A stretch of 64,000 nt of DNA from Dromiciops gliroides (taxonomy: Eukaryota > Chordata > Mammalia > Microbiotheria > Microbiotheriidae): positions 460,602,330-460,666,329 of the forward strand of contig NC_057861.1 of the NCBI RefSeq assembly GCF_019393635.1, written 5' to 3'. The position numbers and the translations under genes were made by a program. Below are positions 22,230 to 33,799 of this stretch, piece by piece. The first letter of the stretch is position 1, and each line of letters begins with the position of its first letter. The notes under the pieces were generated by a model, which saw only the letters and a program-made list of their open reading frames with translations, was not told the DNA's origin and did no database searches.

Positions 22230-22335
22230 GAAGGAAGGAAGGAAGGAAGGAAGGAAGGAAGGAAGGAAGGAAGGAAGGAAGGAAGGAAGGAAGGAAGGAA
22301 GGAAGGAAGGAAGGAAGGAAGGAAGGAAGGAAGGA
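22230..22335. repeat. (GAAG)n microsatellite, about 26 units
   Basis: An uninterrupted AAGG run. The apparent open frames in five frames are produced by the repeat. Confidence 0.99.
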
Positions 22336-22336
22336 A

Positions 22337-22440
22337 TAGCAGTTATTAAACACCTCCTATATTCTGGGCACTGTGCTAGGTTCTGCAGGCACAATACAAA
22401 AGTGAGAAGGTCCTTGCCTTGAAGGACTTTACCTTCCAAA
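22337..22440 (+). repeat. Ancient dispersed repeat, 'CACTGTGCTAGG' type
   Basis: AGCAGTTATTAAACACCTCCTATATTCTGGGCACTGTGCTAGGTTCTGCAGGC...TCCTTGCCTTGAAGGACTTTACCTTCC. Confidence 0.65.
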
Positions 22441-23009
22441 AGTGGGAAATGACACATAATAGGAGAATGGAGATGAGTAATGAATGTTTTGGTCTGAGAA
22501 TTCAACAAGGTTTGTGAATGTAGCCATCACACCCTGTCCAATAGCAATGATTTTTATTGTTTCTAGAGCATGATAGAAACAGATAGGGGAATGGATACCC
22601 CACATGACAGATGGAAAGTTTCATGTCCTAGTTTTCTGATGGCTGCCTGTATTGGATGTTAAGTGTGGTCTAGAGCCAGCTAGAAATAATGGGTGAATCT
22701 GTATTCGCTCCCCAATCTATTAAGGACAAGTCAGCCCCAAGCAGAGTTCCAAAACCAACTAGTTTGAAATATTTTATTAATTTTGCCAAATTGTAGGTAA
22801 ACTATATTTATAACATTATGTCTGAACCCCCTCAAAATATAAAGTTAGTCTGTAATTATTCTTAATGAAGCTATGATGACTGTTATTGTTTTTAAGATGT
22901 TCACTGTGTCTTTAATAATAGTCTAGAAGAGATCTAAACCACACACATAGTTCTCAATCCTACCAAGTATAGTTGAAACCAGATTAAAATGTAATTTGGA
23001 AATATCATT

Positions 23010-23500
23010 TCTTATAACAAAATAATATTTTATCATAATCATAGCACAGCTTGTTTAGCCATTTCCCAATTGATAGGCATCCTCTCAATTTCTAATTATT
23101 GGCCACCACAAAAAAGAGCTATAAATATCTTTATATAAATAAGTCCTTTTCTCTCTTTTTCTTTTTTACATTTTTGGGAGATGGACCTACCAGTGTTATT
23201 GCTGGATAAAAGGGTATACACAGTTATATAGCCCTTTGGGCATAGTTCCAAATTGCTCTCCAGAATGATTGGATCAGTTTACAACTCCCCAATAGTACAT
23301 TAGTGTCCCAGTTTTCCCACATCTCCTCCAATATTTATCATTTTCCTTTTTTGCCATATTAGCCAATCTGATAGGTGTGAAGTGGTACCCCAGAGTTGTT
23401 TTAATTTGCACTTCTCTAATCAATAGTGGTTTAGAGCATTTTTTCATGACTACAGATAACTTTGATTTCTTTGTCTGAAAATACCTGGTCATATCCTGTG
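23010..23500 (-). repeat. L1 ORF2 C-terminal fragment
   Basis: The reverse strand matches the L1 segment at 53470-53900. Plus-strand landmarks are TAGCCATTTCCCAATTGATAGGCATCC, TATAGCCCTTTGGGCATAGTTCCAAATTGCTCTCCAGAATG, and CTGATAGGTGTGAAGTGGTACCCCAGAGTTGTTTTAATTTGCACTTCTCTAATC. It is frameshifted and truncated at both ends. Confidence 0.88.
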
Positions 23501-23559
23501 AGATAGGTCAGTATTGATGAGGGGTAAAGGGTGTCAAGATCCAACCTAACCTAAATTCC

Positions 23560-23800
23560 AGTTTTCCCTAATATATTATTTATTATTAATTATTTACATT
23601 GATTATATTATATAATTATATCATTTAAATAATCACTTTAACTATATTACACCACGTTAATTATATTATTAATATATGAGATATATATAAAACAACCAGC
23701 ACACTTATACACATGTTTGTGTGTAAATATGTAACATATGCTCTACATTATATTGTGTATGTGTGTATAGATTATATTTATGTATATAGTATGTGTGTGT
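23560..23800. repeat. AT-rich low-complexity tract
   Basis: Runs of TTATATTATTAATTA and TATATATAAAAC with short GT-rich steps. Not coding. Confidence 0.7.
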
Positions 23801-23802
23801 AT

Positions 23803-23945
23803 ACTTCAGTTTCCTTATCTGTAAAGTGGGGATAATTATAGCACTGATCTTACAAGGTTGTTTTGAGGATCAATTGAGATAATATTTGTAAAGTGCCTGG
23901 CAGATAGTAGGTGCTATATAAATGTTAGTTATTATCACTATGTTT
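23803..23945 (+). repeat. MIR/CORE-SINE 3' part
   Basis: CAGTTTCCTTATCTGTAAAGTGGGGATAATTATAGCAC...GGTTGTTTTGAGGATCAATTGAGATAATATTTGTAAAGTGCCTGGC...AGGTGCTATATAAATG. 5'-truncated. Confidence 0.85.
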
Positions 23946-24645
23946 AATCTGTATTATTAGCATTTTCTTCATGACTTTCTTAAATCTAGACAATCAATGA
24001 AATAATGTCACACCCTGATTTGTAGTGTTTGCTGATTTCTGAGGAGTAAATGCTCACAATGAAAACTTAACAATTGGCTTTCATGAACCAGTTTGAGCTG
24101 TCTCAAGCACACTCCTGGGGATAGTGTACTTCCTAGTACCTCATGGAATAAGCAGCACCAAATGTGAGCCCATTTGTTTAGTAAAGAGAGTATCTCTAAA
24201 GGAAGAGGAGAAAATTATGAGAAAGAAAAGGGACTGATTCTTGTGCATTGCCTCATTTTTCTTTTCTACTTGAGTAACAGTAATGACTCTACTTTGTTTG
24301 TACCTTTCATTCCAGCTTCAGAAAGCTAATAAAAGTAGTGACAATATCATTAAAGGAGGTTCAGGAAGCATATTAGAACTACTGAAATACAAGGTCATTT
24401 TTTTCTCATTGCTAAAATAGTAAATGTGCCTATCAGTACTGATAAGAAGATTCCATTAGTAAGGGAAAGAAAGAACTAATGTGCATCATTTTGGCACTAC
24501 CTTATCAGAAAAAAAAACATAATAAGACAGACAGGCAATGTATGTTTGAAGAAGCAGCTGATATAGGACATATTAAAATAGCTTTACAAAGAGAGTGCCT
24601 GGCAAATTAAGATCTATTTCCCCTATTTTTCTCCTTTTTTTCCCC
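23946..24645. other. No gene seen
   Basis: Unique-looking AT-rich sequence without recognizable repeats or coding similarity. Confidence 0.4.
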
Positions 24646-24659
24646 CAGATTATAGTTTT

Positions 24660-24847
24660 TTTAAAGTTTTTTTTGTTTTTGTTTTTGTTTCTGTTTTTGT
24701 TTTTTTTTTTTTAGCGAGGCAATTGGGGTTAAGTGACTTGACCAGGGTCACACAGCTAGTAAGTGTTAAGTGTCTGAGGCCAGATTTAAACTCAGGTATT
24801 CCTGACTTCAGGGCCGATGCTCTATCCACTGAGCCATCTAGCTGCCC
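24660..24847 (-). mobile_element. Family A SINE
   Basis: Reverse copy with a (TTTTTG)n tail. TSD CAGATTATAGTTTT is exact at 24646-24659 and 24848-24861. Confidence 0.95.
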
Positions 24848-24945
24848 CAGATTATAGTTTTAAGGGTCGTGTCCCTCCCAGTAGGCTGAGATCAAGTAGA
24901 ATCAAAAGTCTGAGAGACAAGAAGAGGAGGAGCTTTTATCTAAAG

Positions 24946-25124
24946 CCTAGTTTCTTAAAGTGTGGGTCCTGATCCCATGTGGGATTGAGTAACTGAATGC
25001 AGGAGTTGCAAAAAAATTGACCACAGTAAAAGGTTATGTCTTCCTATTTTCTATACACGGGGTTCGCTAAAAAAATTCTCAGGCAAAAATGGGTAGCAAG
25101 TGGAAAAAGTTTTAAGAAGCCCTG
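24946..25124 (+). mobile_element. hAT-type MITE
   Basis: CCTAGTTTCTTAAAGTGTGGGTC...AAAAAGTTTTAAGAAGCCCTG. TSD ATCTAAAG (24938-24945) versus ATCTAGAG (25125-25132), 7 of 8. Same family as 3627 and 50533. Confidence 0.8.
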
Positions 25125-25284
25125 ATCTAGAGTAAGGGTCAAGCTTGATCACCTTTCAGGGAAAGACTCCAAATCATTGCAAGTTTGCAAGTCATGACAT
25201 CACTTCCTGGACCAACAACAACCAACAGTCTGTCAGTAAAACTTATCCCAACTGGCCTGTTTCAGTAGGGCAAGGCAGCTTCTT

Positions 25285-25345
25285 TCCCTTTCCTCTTTCC
25301 CTTTCTCTTTCTCTTTCCCTTTCCTTTTTCCTCTCCCTCTTTCCA
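25285..25345. repeat. (CTTTCC)n pyrimidine tract
   Basis: CCTTTCCTCTTTCCCTTTCTCTTTCTC units. A low-complexity run that generates a spurious open frame. Confidence 0.85.
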
Positions 25346-25734
25346 TATGTGGAATCAAACATTTACCTGCGGGTGCTCTGCTCAAAGGAATATAAATTTA
25401 TATGCAGAGACCTCACAAGATTCCTTGGGATTTACCTGCTTCTAGGGACCACTCCTTAAACCTAAATAACTGTGGCCCTCAATGATTGACCAACACTAGG
25501 TCTCTGCTGCTGTTTGGCCTCTTGATGGCTCAGAGTGGGCCTAAATTGCAATTTATTTCTTCAGGAAACCCTAAGGGTCTTTCTGCATATACATTTTTAT
25601 ATATTTTTTTAATTAGGTAAAAGAGGCTTTTCTTTGCCTCCTTTTCTAACTAGCTTTAATTACTGAATGGGCATTGCCTCAGCCAAACTGACACCTGTGA
25701 AAGACCTTAGTTTAAAAGGCCAAGGTCTCCTACT

Positions 25735-25922
25735 GCATCTGAGGCCATCTCCAGTTGTCCTGATAAGTATCTTGCCACTGGACCCAGAAGGCTCCAGAGA
25801 AGAGAGTGAGGCTAGTGACTTTGCACAGCCCTTTCTCACTTAAATCCAATTCATTGCAAGTCATGAAACCACCTCCTCAATGTCATGGTCTTCTTTGAGA
25901 ACAAAGGACAAACAACAGACTA
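25735..25922 (+). mobile_element. Family B SINE tail
   Basis: CATCTCCAGTTGTCCTGATAAGTATCTTGCCACTGGACCCAG...TTAAATCCAATTCATTGCAAGTCATG...GTCATGGTCTTCTTTGAGAACAAAGGACAAACAACAGAC. The tRNA head is missing or unrecognizable. Confidence 0.8.
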
Positions 25923-26936
25923 CCTAACTTATGTTTCATGGAGAAAGGGAGACCTAGGTAGATCATGGTTGGGGAGTCTAGCTTGGGTCCCTCTGCTCTT
26001 CTGGAAGCAGAAAGCAAATCAACTCAATTATTTTCATCCACTTTCTGCTTTTACCAGTCCCATCTGAAAAAAGGGTGAGGAAAGAAGAAAAGCACCCTGC
26101 CTTCCCCTCCCCACACCCCTTTCAAGGATGTAGACTGAATAGTTGGTATCTAGAAATGCTTAAATGGTATTTTGGGTTTCTTGTTATCCTTTTGAAACTA
26201 TTAAAAAGAGGTCCATCAAATCTGTGATGGTGCTGCTTATTTGAATACATGCATATGTGGCACTTACAGAAACAGAATAATTATATCAACTTGACCTCTC
26301 ACTGAGGTTGGTCCCCAGAAGGCTACTGGCCAGGTCTCCCTGCCAATGTTTTAGGGATGTCCCTGAGAGTTTGGGGAGTACCTTTCCAATGCTATTGGCT
26401 CAAGCTCCCATTCCAGTGTGTTCTGCCCCAAAGAAATAACCTACAGTTAGTATTTCTTTATATCATTGATAGCGCTCAGCGATTAGCAATCTATTCTCAA
26501 TTAATATCAATTAGCTTTTTTTATCATCAATTAGCTTTTACCAAGGAACACTTGCCAAGAAAAAAAAAGTACAAACCATTCACCCAAATCATTGTCTCCT
26601 TCCATTCCTGGAGAGAAGAGGCTCAAACATAAGGGGGTTGCTATAGGCATTCACCAACAAAGTTCACTTCCAAATGCAACACAGCTAATGGATGATGTTG
26701 CTCTAACAAACGAGGTCTCAGCTGTCACAACTGATTTGCTGCTGGGCTTCATTCCGCAGATTGAAGGACCTTCTTGATACTTTCAATGACCCTCTGCCCT
26801 CCAATCTTTCAAATCTTGCAAGATTGCAGCCTCATCTGTTCCATCTCCAGTACTCCTTCAGCTAAGAGCAAGAAAGAATAGAATCAATGGAGATAGAAAA
26901 GAGCCATGCCACATACAAACCCATGTGTAAATAATG
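25923..26936. other. No gene seen
   Basis: No coding similarity. AAAGAGGTCCATCAAATC and flanking text could belong to an old element, but none was identified. Confidence 0.35.
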
Positions 26937-26944
26937 CTCTCCGT

Positions 26945-27117
26945 CAGGGCTTCTTAAAATTTTTCCATTCACAACTGCTTTTTGCCTAAGAAAGTGTTAT
27001 ACAACCCTAGATATATAGGTATATAAAATAGGCATACAAATCAAACATTTACTGCCAAATTTTTCATGAGCTCCACATTCAGTTATTTATGGGTTGTGAC
27101 CCACAGTTTAAACTTTG
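26945..27117 (-). mobile_element. hAT-type MITE, reverse copy
   Basis: CAGGGCTTCTTAAAATTTTTCC...TATAGGTATATAAAATAGGCATACAAATCAAACATTTACTG...GGGTTGTGACCCACAGTTTAAACTTTG. The flanks CTCTCCGT and CTCTTGAT share only 5 of 8, so the TSD is worn. Confidence 0.75.
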
Positions 27118-27287
27118 CTCTTGATGAGGTGATAAAGGCCTGAGGCCTCTTCCCACCCAGAGGCTTACATCATTTTTCACCTGAACATATACAGGAAATG
27201 AGAGACTGTATCATCTGGTTAATGCCTTATGTATTTATTATTAGTTCCAGCTCAGTAGTCCATCAAAACCCTCCTCTTCTTCATAAA

Positions 27288-27557
27288 TACTGGGCTTTTT
27301 TTACTAATTGGTTGTTCTTGTTCAATTATACCCTACTCTTCATAACCCTATTTGGGGTTTTCTTGGCAGAGATGTTGGAGTGATTTACCATTTCCTTCTC
27401 AAGCTTATTTTAGAAAAGAAGAAACGGAGGCAAACAGAGTCGAGTCATCTGTCCAGGGTCACACAGCTAAGTGTCTGAGGCCAGAATTGATCACAAGAAG
27501 ATGAGTCCTCCAGACTTTGAGCTTGGCACTATCCACTGGGCCACTTAGCTGCCCCTT
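27288..27557 (-). mobile_element. Family C SINE (RTE-type tail)
   Basis: Reverse copy: TTGTTCTTGTTCAATTATACC...TTTGGGGTTTTCTTGGCAGAGATGTTGGAGTGATTTACCATTTCCTTCTC...GGTCACACAGCTAAGTGTCTGAGG...CCACTTAGCTGCCCC. Confidence 0.85.
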
Positions 27558-27879
27558 CTGTTTTAACTGACCGTGCTTATTTGTTATAAGGATTCTGTTT
27601 TGTTTTTCTCTCTCAATTTTTAATGCTGGGGGAGGGAGCAGCATGCATTGGGGAAAAAAAGTAGAAAGAATTATCTTGAATTTTTTCTAAAGAAGAAAAC
27701 CATTGAAACACCTTTTAAAATGCCCAGAATAGGCTTTTTGGCTTTTCCTTTGAGTTGAATTATATGATAATAGCAGTATGGTGAGAGAGAATGCTGGCCT
27801 TTGGCTGTCCCCACTGAAGCCTCTATGTAGCTCTATGAATACAAACTTAGTTCTTTACTTTCCATTTTAGATGAAGGGA

Positions 27880-28185
27880 GAGTGGAGTTCTCAAGATTGG
27901 GTTTTGTAACCATCTTAGCATCAACTCCATAAGAAATAAAGTGACCTTCCAGACTCAGCCCAGTGTTAGTTGAGATTAAGACTCATCTGGCAATCATGTC
28001 ATATCTGGATATGAATTTGGTGGGACCAATGTTATGTAGGAACTGCACTAAATTTGAATCCACTATACCCAGAGTCTAAAGTAGGATGGAGAGAGCATGC
28101 CACTGAAGTGTTAGAGAAAATGTTTGCATTTTTGTTCTTGCTATATCTTTGAAGTTAATATCACCATGTAGAATCTAAAAGAAAA
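27880..28185 (+). repeat. LTR-like unit, copy 2
   Basis: Shares its end segment with 19700-19760 (TTCTTGCTATA.CTTTGAAGT.AATAT). No borders found. Confidence 0.4.
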
Positions 28186-28473
28186 TAAAATGCAAAGAAG
28201 AGAACAGGAGGAAGTTCAGAAGGAAGCACAGACAAGCCAATACAGTTTTGAAAGTATTTTGTGGAATCTAATAACATGTACCACTTGGAGTTATTGTGAG
28301 TTAACTATATGTTCAGTTCTTTGCAAATGTTAAAGTTTATAAACTTCTTAAAGTAAGCAAACAGTATAAAATAGAGATTGGTGGTTTCCTATACAATACT
28401 CTTTTTGTGTTCTGTTATGTATATAAAAATGTCCATTTTTGTGCAAGTTTAGTTAAGGATAAAAAAGTAAAAT

Positions 28474-28611
28474 CCAGTGGCAGCTAGGTGGTGCAGTGGA
28501 TAAAGCATTGGCCCTGGATTCAGGAAGACCTGAGTTCAAATCCGGCCTCAGATACTTGACACTTACTCGCTATATGACCCTGAGCAAGTCACTTAACCCT
28601 CATTGCCCCAC
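28474..28611 (+). mobile_element. Family A SINE
   Basis: Forward copy GGCAGCTAGGTGGTGCAG to CATTGCCCCAC. TSD AAAAAAGTAAAAT is exact at 28461-28473 and 28612-28624. Confidence 0.93.
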
Positions 28612-28776
28612 AAAAAAGTAAAATTTAACTTTTAAAAATGAAAAATTAATACATAAGAGGAGTACCAAGTGCTCTTAGATTGTCAAAAAGCTTATACTAT
28701 ATGTATTTAATAAAAAATAATTCTAAGCCAGGCATTATATTTAAAAAATGCCATAGATATGCTTCCTATTTCATTC

Positions 28777-28928
28777 TTTTTTTTTTTTTTTTTAGTGAGG
28801 CAATTGGGGTTAAGTGACTTGCCTAGGGTCACACAGCTAGTAAGTGTTAAGTGTCTGAGGCCGGATTTGAACTCAGGTACTCCTGACTCCAGGGCCGGTG
28901 CTCTATCCACTGCGCCATCTAGCTGCCC
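28777..28928 (-). mobile_element. Family A SINE
   Basis: Reverse copy ending CATCTAGCTGCCC. TSD CTATTTCATTC is exact at 28766-28776 and 28929-28939. Confidence 0.94.
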
Positions 28929-29284
28929 CTATTTCATTCATTTTTAAGGCTGCATGATCCACATCAACTTGTTTTTTAAATATATCTTTTTTGGGGGAAG
29001 TTTGTATGTTAAGTATATTTAAAAGATTTCTTATTTGATAAGCCACGTAAATGAGAAAAACAATAATTCATGGAAACCCATGCCTGGAGTAAATTGTGTA
29101 TTAGTAATAATCTATTTTTATACTTAAAGAACTTTTATTTAATCTTTCTACAAACAGTATATCAGCTCAACCATTCACAGAGGGTGCCTAAGTACATAAC
29201 TCTCAAAGGAACAACAGGTGTTCTCTTCAATTCTTTATATTACCCAGGCCTTTTCCACCCCCATATCTTGGTCACTGTGTTGGT

Positions 29285-29800
29285 CTTCTAAAATGTCCCT
29301 CTTACTCCAGTCTTCTGCCACTCCAATCCATCTAACACCTGGTTTATCTTCCTAAAATGCTACATTCTTCATCTAACATTATATTTCAAAATCTTCATTA
29401 GTTTCTTATTCCTTTTGGTGTAAAACCCAAATTTATCTGCCTTATGTTCAAGGTCCTCCTTAATTTTATCGTGCCTTATCTAATCAATCTTATTCAATGC
29501 AACAAGTGGGCTTTTTAAAGCACCTACTATGTGCTGATATTGTCAAAACACTGTGCTAGGCTCTATAGATACAGAGAAAAAAGTGAAACAGTCCTTGCCT
29601 TCAGGAAGATTTTATTCTATTTTTATCTCCTACAATTCCCCTAGATAGCTTAAGACTTAGCCGAATTGGTCTTCTCATTGGTCCACAAATATACTATGAT
29701 AATTTCTGTCTCAATGCCTTCGTTCATGTTGTCTTCTCTTCTTGAAATTCCCTTCCTTCATCTCTACACTGTCACATGATAATTATATCTACTGATCCTT
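29285..29800 (+). repeat. L2 LINE fragment, interrupted
   Basis: CTCCAGTCTTCTGCCACTCCAATCC...CTACATTCTTCATCTAACATTATATTTCAAAATC...TTCCTTTTGGTGTAAAACCCAAATTTATCTGCC, resuming after 29630 with CTACAATTCCCCTAG...TGCCTTCGTTCATGTTG. The intervening 29497-29625 is a 'CACCTACTATGTGC' type repeat. Confidence 0.7.
29497..29625 (+). repeat. Ancient dispersed repeat, 'CACCTACTATGTGC' type
   Basis: AAAGCACCTACTATGTGCTGATATTGTCAAAACACTGTGCTAGGCTC...CAGTCCTTGCCTTCAGGAAGATTTTATTC, inserted in L2. Confidence 0.65.
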
Positions 29801-29824
29801 AAGTTTAATCCATTGCATGAAAAT

Positions 29825-29828
<4 letters not shown>

Positions 29829-29875
<47 letters not shown>
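29829..29875. repeat. (CA)n microsatellite
   Basis: About 23 uninterrupted AC units. Confidence 0.99.
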
Positions 29876-29877
<2 letters not shown>

Positions 29878-29879
29878 AA

Positions 29880-30685
29880 GCACAGACATACAGGAAAAGT
29901 TACCCAAGCAACTGGTTGCTCTGCCACACTTGGCTCTCTTGTTTCTCTGTCTTTTAATATACACCCATTTCTAACATACACAGGCTAGTTTAGGCAGCAC
30001 CAGCTCTGAAGGCTGAGCTGGCTCTGCTGCTATAGGCAGCTTATGTGAGAGATATTGTTTAATCATTAAGACTACTGGCAACAGCTTCAGCTTTCAGGCC
30101 TCAAAGATAAATTGCTCAGCCTTTTTTATTTTAATAAGGCTCACTTCAGTTTTCTTTTCATGGGTTGGTTTCCTGTTCTGTAGTTCTGGTGGTTTTGTGT
30201 GGTGTATAATAACACAGGAAAGCAGAGAAGGTCTAAGAAAGCCTTATGAGGTGATTAAAAAACTTTTAGGCTGACATATATTTCAGATGTCTCTCATAGC
30301 TTTGTTCATCCTTGCTGACAATTTCTAATTTAAAAGAAATAAGTATGAGTAGCCTCAAGAGCTACAAATTTAATATAGGGGATTATATTTTAATTATTAT
30401 TGCAATTCTTACTTGCTATTTTAAAATTTATTGTAGATTCTGGATCCTGGAGTCTCAGGTTAGGGGAGTAGCTGATCCTTACGCCAAATGAAGAAAGTAT
30501 CTATTCAGATATTTGGGACTCAATTTTTTTCTTGATGGATTAGGAACTATTTACTTCATTTTCTGAGGAACTGCTACCAAATAAATAAGTACTGTGTAAA
30601 ATTATCAGCTATTAGTAAAATAATTTTTCCTTCCACATAACCTGAACATTAGTTCCTCCCACGCAACGATGACTTTTAATTATAA
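29880..30685. other. No gene seen; unique-looking sequence
   Basis: No recognised repeat. AGGCAGCACCAGCTCTGAAGGCTGAGCTGGCTCTGC contains a small GCTGAG/CTCAGC palindrome, but no coding frame. Confidence 0.4.
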
Positions 30686-30689
30686 CTGC

Positions 30690-30862
30690 ATTGTGGTACA
30701 ATGGAAAGAGCAAGTCTTACCTGGGAGGCTTCCTTACCTGTTTAACCTTAAGCAAATCACTAAATCTCTCTGAGCATGAGCTTCTTCTTCTTTATGGAAC
30801 TAGATAACTTTCGAAGTTCTGTCCAACTATAAATCAATGATTCTATGATCCTATAACTTATG
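30690..30862 (+). repeat. MIR-type SINE (Mar1-like)
   Basis: TGGTACAATGGAAAGAGC...CCTTACCTGTTTAACCTTAAGCAAATCACTAAATCTCTCTGAGC...GATAACTTTCGAAGTTCTGTCCAACTATAAATCAATGATTCTATGATCC. Confidence 0.75.
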
Positions 30863-31770
30863 AAAATATGTATTTATCAAATAGATATATAGCATCCCTC
30901 TGGGTATACCCACACCCAACCTCACTGGTTATAGGATGGGTCCCCAGCAACTTAACTACCTTCAGTTTTAAATACTTTATGGGTTTGTACTTCTAAAATT
31001 ATTGCTTAAGAGCCCTGAAAGGTTACATTTAATAGCCCACAGATATAATTAGGTCAAAGTAAAAAAATTTACTAGGGGGAAATAGTAGATGCAATAATAA
31101 ATGTCAGGATCCTGGTGTAGCAAGAATAGTAGTTACAAAATACTCTCTACCCTACCTCCCCCACCCCCTATAAACCTAGAGCACACTAAATCATAAATTT
31201 ACATAGGGTCAGCAAGAAGAGTGGACACATTCCTAGAGTATACCAGTAGTGAGGCACACATGTAGGGAGCACAAGTGGCTAAGGCAACTTATACATCAGG
31301 CAGCATAAAGCTTCAAAGTCCTTTCTCTTTTCATGGTGTCCATGCATTGCTAGTTTACATACATGCAGCATCTCTGCTGGGAAGGTTTATCAGCTGGACT
31401 TTCTGGGTCTGGGCCTTGCTCTCTTCAGATCAACTAATAATTTCCAGGCCTAATTCCCTCTTGAATCCATATTTGGCTTTCTTCTCTGCTGCCAGGGGTC
31501 GCACTCCACAGGGCTCTTATACTTTACTCTCCAGAGTTGGCAATATGGTTTTTTAAGATCACCATGAGTATAGCCAGTCTTTTTCCAGCCAATGGCAAAA
31601 TGCCCTCTAATTCCATCAGGGGAAACTTCATACTTTCTAAAGGGGCAATAAGGCATAAACGGACATGATTTTGCATTTCACGTTCCTTAAGCCTACAATG
31701 ACATCAACTGGGTTTGGGAGCAAATTAATTGATTGGGGGTGTGCTGACCAATTCCCACTTATAAAATTAT
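30863..31770. other. No gene seen
   Basis: Unclassified. 31200-31690 is of moderate GC and could be part of an old LTR element (GTTTTTTAAGATCACC, CCAGCCAATGGCAAAATG), but no terminus or frame supports it. Confidence 0.3.
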
Positions 31771-31935
31771 AAAATCTTAGATTTAGAAGGGAATTTGCAG
31801 ATCATGTAATCCAATTTCCCACCTGATGCAGAAATCTTAACAGCTGATTCTTTTAACGTAGTATAAGGAGGCTTTAAGGGAGTTTCCTACAATCCCACAA
31901 CAAAATGTGAAGAAGTTTTTTAATCAAGCCTTTAC
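31770..31935 (-). repeat. CR1/L3 3'-end fragment
   Basis: AAAATCTTAGATTTAGAAGGGAATTTGCAGATCATGTAATCCAATTTCCCACCTGATGCAG matches the reversed CR1 3' end seen at 21255-21310. Confidence 0.6.
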
Positions 31936-32036
31936 CATCTGTTGAAGACAACTGACACCACACAAGATACATCTTGTGATTGACTGAATGAATCAAGTAC
32001 ATCCCTTGAATCTATATATTAAAAACAAAAAGAACA

Positions 32037-32186
32037 GGGGTAGCTAGGTGGCGCAGTGGATAAAGCACCGGCCCTGGATTCAGGAGGACCTGAGTTCAAA
32101 TCTGACCTCAGACGCTTGACACTTACCAGCTGTGTGACCCTGGGCAAGTCACTTAACCCTCATTGCCCCAAAAAAACCCCAAAAAA
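32037..32186 (+). mobile_element. Family A SINE
   Basis: GGGGTAGCTAGGTGGCGCAGTGG to CTCATTGCCCC plus A-rich tail. The A-rich flanks hide the TSD. Confidence 0.92.
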
Positions 32187-32189
32187 CTA

Positions 32190-32729
32190 TTTAGCAGAGG
32201 AGTGAGGTTCCTACATGGGGAAGAGGGGCTTTCTTCTCTCTTTCTTTCCCCTATCAGTGACAACACTTAGCAGAGGATTTATTTGCCCAGGCAAAGCATA
32301 GTATACAGCATTTGGAAAGTTAATTCGAGAGAGTTTAAGGCCCAGCTGAGGGAGCAATGACACACTTTCCAGAGACACATGGATGCAAAGAAAGTCATCT
32401 ATTAGCGGAAGTATATCTCAGGAACATGACCCCAAGGAACAAAGAGAGCCAGCTATGAACAGAGAGAGCTAACCCTGGTACTTTAGAGTTGGGACTTCCA
32501 CATGCCTTGATACATACATTCCCTACATGTGTGTTTCATCATTTATGACAACTTTTTCCATGGATGTTGCCTGTATTTGTGGGAGAGTGAACCACTGATT
32601 TATGGGATGAATGTTTTGTTGCTACTATTCTTACCATGTGATGTTAATAAATTTCCTAAGAAGCTAATTGTATTTCCTGGCTGATTGCTAAAGGGAGGCA
32701 CACTGCGGGGGCTCATGAGATATAGTTTT
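32190..32729 (+). repeat. Unclassified LTR-like sequence
   Basis: Mixed-composition block ending ATGTTAATAAATTTCCTAAGAAGC, where AATAAA at 32647-32652 could be an LTR polyadenylation signal. The text continues on the other side of the next SINE at 32910. No borders found. Confidence 0.3.
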
Positions 32730-32744
32730 AGAAGTGGGTACCCA

Positions 32745-32894
32745 TAGGGACAGCTAGGTGGCACAGTGGAGAGCACTGGCCCTGGATTCAGGAGTACCTG
32801 AGTTCAAATCCAGCCTCAGACACTTGATACTTACTAGCTGTGTAACCCTGGGCAAGTCACTTAACCCTAATTTCCCTGCAAAAGAAAGAAAGAA
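32745..32894 (+). mobile_element. Family A SINE
   Basis: Forward copy with (AAAG)n tail; one codon-sized gap after CACAGTGGA. TSD AGAAGTGGGTACCCA is exact at 32730-32744 and 32895-32909. Confidence 0.96.
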
Positions 32895-32999
32895 AGAAGT
32901 GGGTACCCACAAAGTACCCTTAGACCTGCAAGTAGCAGTTGACTTTTTTGAACCCAGACTGTGAGTATAAGTACAAGTTTAGATGTAGCCTAGAGTAAT

Positions 33000-33170
33000 T
33001 ATTCACTAGAAACTCACTCTTAAAACCTATCCATACTTTATGTTGTTAGCTTGAGCTCATTTTTCTAGCCTTTCAAGATATTTTTGAATCTTGATTTTGT
33101 CATCTGAAATATGAGCTAATTCTCCCAATGGTGTGGCATTTGCATATTCAGTAACATGTATTTGAGTCAA
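33000..33170 (-). repeat. CR1/L3 fragment
   Basis: GTTGTTAGCTTGAGCTCATTTTTCTAGCCTTTCAAGATATTTTTGAATCTTGATTTTGTCATCTG parallels 21940-22030 of the larger CR1/L3 relic. Confidence 0.6.
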
Positions 33171-33333
33171 ATAAGCACCATGGCTATTCAGTTACTAGAA
33201 AATCAGTGCACAAATCTTTTTGTTGTAGCTAAGACTATAACAAAACTAAGCCAATACCCAATAATCGAGGAATGGATGAACTAATTATGGCATATGAATG
33301 TTATATTATTGCATCTTAAGAAATAATGCAAGG

Positions 33334-33485
33334 GGACAGCTAGGTGGCGCAATGGATAAAGCACTGGCCTTGGATTCAGGAGGACCTGAGTTCAAATCCA
33401 GATTCAGACACTTGACACTTACTAGCTGTATGACCCTGGACAAGTCACTTAACCCTCATTGCCCTGCAAAAACCAAAACCAAACC
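33334..33485 (+). mobile_element. Family A SINE
   Basis: Full-length forward copy GGACAGCTAGGTGGCGCAATGG with (AAACC)n tail. TSD AAGAAATAATGCAAGG is exact at 33318-33333 and 33486-33501; the site lies in the L1/HAL1-like fragment. Confidence 0.97.
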
Positions 33486-33693
33486 AAGAAATAATGCAAG
33501 GGATAGTTTCAGAGAAATCTAGAAAGACTTGTGTAAACTGATTCAGAGTTAAGTGAACAGAGGTAGGAGAAAAAAATTATATAATATCAGCATTGTAAAG
33601 ACAAGCAACTTTGAAAGGCTTAAGAACTTCTCTAATCAACTCAAAGACCCACCTTCCAGAGAACCTGTAATGTATGCTAATCACTTCCTGACC

Positions 33694-33696
<3 letters not shown>

Positions 33697-33743
<47 letters not shown>
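33697..33743. repeat. (AG)n microsatellite
   Basis: About 23 uninterrupted AG units. Confidence 0.99.
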
Positions 33744-33745
<2 letters not shown>

Positions 33746-33799
33746 AAGAATTTAAGCAATTCTAATTGCCCAAAAGAAAACAGAAGGAAATTCAAAAAG

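Noticed and set aside
22144..22508. Open frames reading FLPSFLPS or EGRKEGRK
   Set aside because: They are translations of the (GAAG)n microsatellite in several frames.
29829..29875. CRISPR-like or satellite array
   Set aside because: Simple dinucleotide repeat; no spacers or unit structure. No CRISPR array in the window.
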